A stretch of 64,000 nt of DNA from positions 3,598,501 to 3,662,500 of the forward strand of contig JAKNDB010000087.1 in the NCBI GenBank assembly GCA_024305405.1, read 5' to 3'. The DNA is from Dirofilaria immitis. Its lineage: Eukaryota > Nematoda > Chromadorea > Rhabditida > Onchocercidae. The notes beneath the pieces were generated by a model. It ran no database searches. It was given only the letters and a program-made list of their open reading frames with translations, and was not told where the DNA came from. Below are positions 62,172-64,000 of the stretch, one piece after another. How positions within the stretch are numbered: position 1 is the stretch's first letter; the number at the start of each line of letters is the position of its first letter. The position numbers and the translations under genes are program-made.

Positions 62172-64000
62172 ATTTTAATAATTCGTCAAAAACGGCAATC
62201 ATCGTCTTAAAAAAGAAGGAGCAAATAGAAATCTGATTAAAAATATGTTCACTTGCAAGTATCATTCAAAATAAGTTTATGTAAATATTTAAACATTTTT
62301 GTCAAATAGTTATTCCTAGCGCTTCAGTTATTATAAAATACATTTTATATAAAACTTTTCGTAGCAATTTTTGCAGTAATGAATATATCAAATAAAAAAT
62401 TTACTTTATAATATTGTTTCAACTTTCCCAGCAAATGTTCCATAAATAATGTAAAAAAATTATTTTCTTTTCTTACCGGGAGATATATGTCAGGGAAATA
62501 ATTTTTTTCGTTGTGGTATCAAACTTGATAATGTAATGGTCAACGGTGATGATTTCTATTCGGTAATAAATATGTCGGAAAAAGTAAAGAGATGGAAAGA
62601 TTAACAACGCGAGTAAAATATTGGCGGATTAAAATAAAGGATGAAATAAAAGTAACTATTCCTTCAAACATGCCAGTTATACCATGAGAAAGTTATTTTG
62701 ATATCTGTGACCCTTGGTCTTTAAAGTGGCTGGTGGCTAATCACGCATTAATTATAGGAAGGGTTTTATCAGAAAGAATGAGAGGACATTTTAAACACTG
62801 CACATAAGCCTTGGTGTAGGGAACAAAGAGAATTATACAAATTTTTCGTTGATGAGCCATAGAAATAATAATTTGATTATTGTGGAAGATCGACTTGATA
62901 TTTCAGAGTTTGGGAAAGTTTACTGGATCAGAAGTTGTTAATAATAACAGAGAAGAAATTGTTCCACCTATCTGGCGACTGTTATTTTTGAGTCGTTTTC
63001 TCTTGTAGGAGTGAAAGCATGTTTCCTTTCTGCTGAGTGTGAGAATCCCAGTGTGAACTGACAATTTACCACTATAACCTTAGATCAATACCAAAAAATC
63101 TTTGTCTGCTAACACCCTATCAATATGTTCTCCATACATACGGTAGGATATAGGCAAAGAGCCATCATATGAGATATATTAGATGAAGAAATAACACTAT
63201 TTAGACATATATGAAATAATAATTCAATGATATATTATATCATATAGAAAAGGTCGAAATCGATGGTAAAAAAGAGAATCTGTTTTTTCCATATTTAGCT
63301 ACATTTATTGATCTACATATATATATATAGAGAAAGCAAAGAGTATATAATGGCGGTAAAAGGTATTTGTAAACGATAACAGTTGATAATGCTGTGATAG
63401 AAATTAAATTTAATATTAACCAAAGAAAAGCAACTTCTTAAACGTGAGTGTCAGTTATGGATCACATAGTTTCTTCGTGTTTCCCAGCAATATCTACTAT
63501 AGATTATTTCGATTTTCCAACAAGTATATATAAATCTTTGCATTCGCATTCTGTTTTCTGTTAGCAATTCAAAATATCGATAAAATTAATTCAGATATTA
63601 ATATTGTTTGAAGCTTCTCTCTGTATCACGTAATTACCTTTATAAAGTATATAAATAATGAAAGCTTAATTTTCATTTAGATTTGATTGATTACGGGACC
63701 ATCATTCAATCATTTTTATAGGTCACCCTTCTCGTAATCACTTACAAATCTTAGCTTTTATTACGCAAAAATAAGCAATAAATTGCGGAAATATTCATTG
63801 CTATCAACTATCTGTAAAAGAAACTTACTGGATTGTTACCTTGTAGTTTTCTGCAAGCGTGTATTTTTATCCATAAAATGATATCTCGGGGATTAGCAAT
63901 TGTTCTATAAAGCTAATGATGAGGCTCCAAATCGTTATTCCGTCTCGAACTTCTCTGATACAAAAATTAATGAAATTAGGATTTTAAAAAAATTTTTGCT
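62172..64000. other. Intergenic to window end, no supported gene
   Basis: About 1.8 kb of A/T-rich sequence with short TA runs (near 63319-63330) and a small palindrome near 63227-63243. No exon with splice support was found. Confidence 0.5.

Noticed and set aside
1..64000. CRISPR arrays, bacterial operons, prophage or transposase genes
   Set aside because: No spaced repeats of that type and no such proteins; intron-split genes and trans-splice-like sites show nuclear nematode DNA rather than an endosymbiont insertion.
1..64000. tRNA, rRNA and spliced-leader RNA genes
   Set aside because: I looked for box B-like GGTTCGANNCC with a box A upstream and for a spliced-leader core and found none convincing; a covariance-model scan would be decisive.

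Overview
The window is eukaryotic nuclear DNA from a nematode. It is strongly A/T rich, its genes are split into short exons (about 30-180 nt) by introns of roughly 40-900 nt, 3' splice sites read TTTCAG or TTTTAG, several start codons sit a few bases after such a site as expected for spliced-leader trans-splicing, and one locus carries an MSP-type domain. Large introns and low gene density suggest a parasitic clade (filarial-like) rather than a Caenorhabditis-like genome; that placement is inference. Exons were assembled by hand from splice signals, reading phase and protein-family similarity.  Layout: (1) 1-9499, minus: GLG1/ESL-1-type Golgi sialoglycoprotein, complete except for the short cytoplasmic tail. 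(2) 9500-14081: non-coding, with a long TA microsatellite. (3) 14082-14601, plus: a two-exon gene for an unrecognised secreted protein, flanked by diverged copies of one promoter-like segment. (4) 15904-18020, minus: a REEP/TB2-DP1-HVA22 membrane protein whose exons run into an MSP-domain C-terminus. (5) 22279-23545, plus: an unrecognised three-exon small protein. (6) 25789-33992, minus: HEAT-repeat protein phosphatase 4 regulatory subunit, PPP4R4 type. (7) 38161-47298, plus: tuberin (TSC2), ending in a well conserved Rap-GAP domain. (8) 48285-58073, minus: four genes in tandem (RCL1-like, an unrecognised 217-residue protein, ribonuclease H2 subunit C, torsin). (9) 60923-62171, plus: an unrecognised four-exon gene for 96 residues.  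The genes are ordinary housekeeping and trafficking functions: Golgi and ER membrane shaping (GLG1, REEP, torsin), growth signalling (TSC2, PP4 regulation), ribosome biogenesis (RCL1) and ribonucleotide removal (RNase H2).  The main points for a second look are a tuberin gene in a nematode (Caenorhabditis elegans is reported to lack TSC1/TSC2), a possible REEP-MSP fusion, three short tandem duplications that each copy a 3' splice site, two non-GT introns, and at least eight one- or two-base frame breaks in conserved exons, nearly all at A/T homopolymers. The last point suggests uncorrected assembly indels, so single-ORF reading of this sequence is unreliable. I found no CRISPR array, rRNA, tRNA, transposase or virus-like gene.
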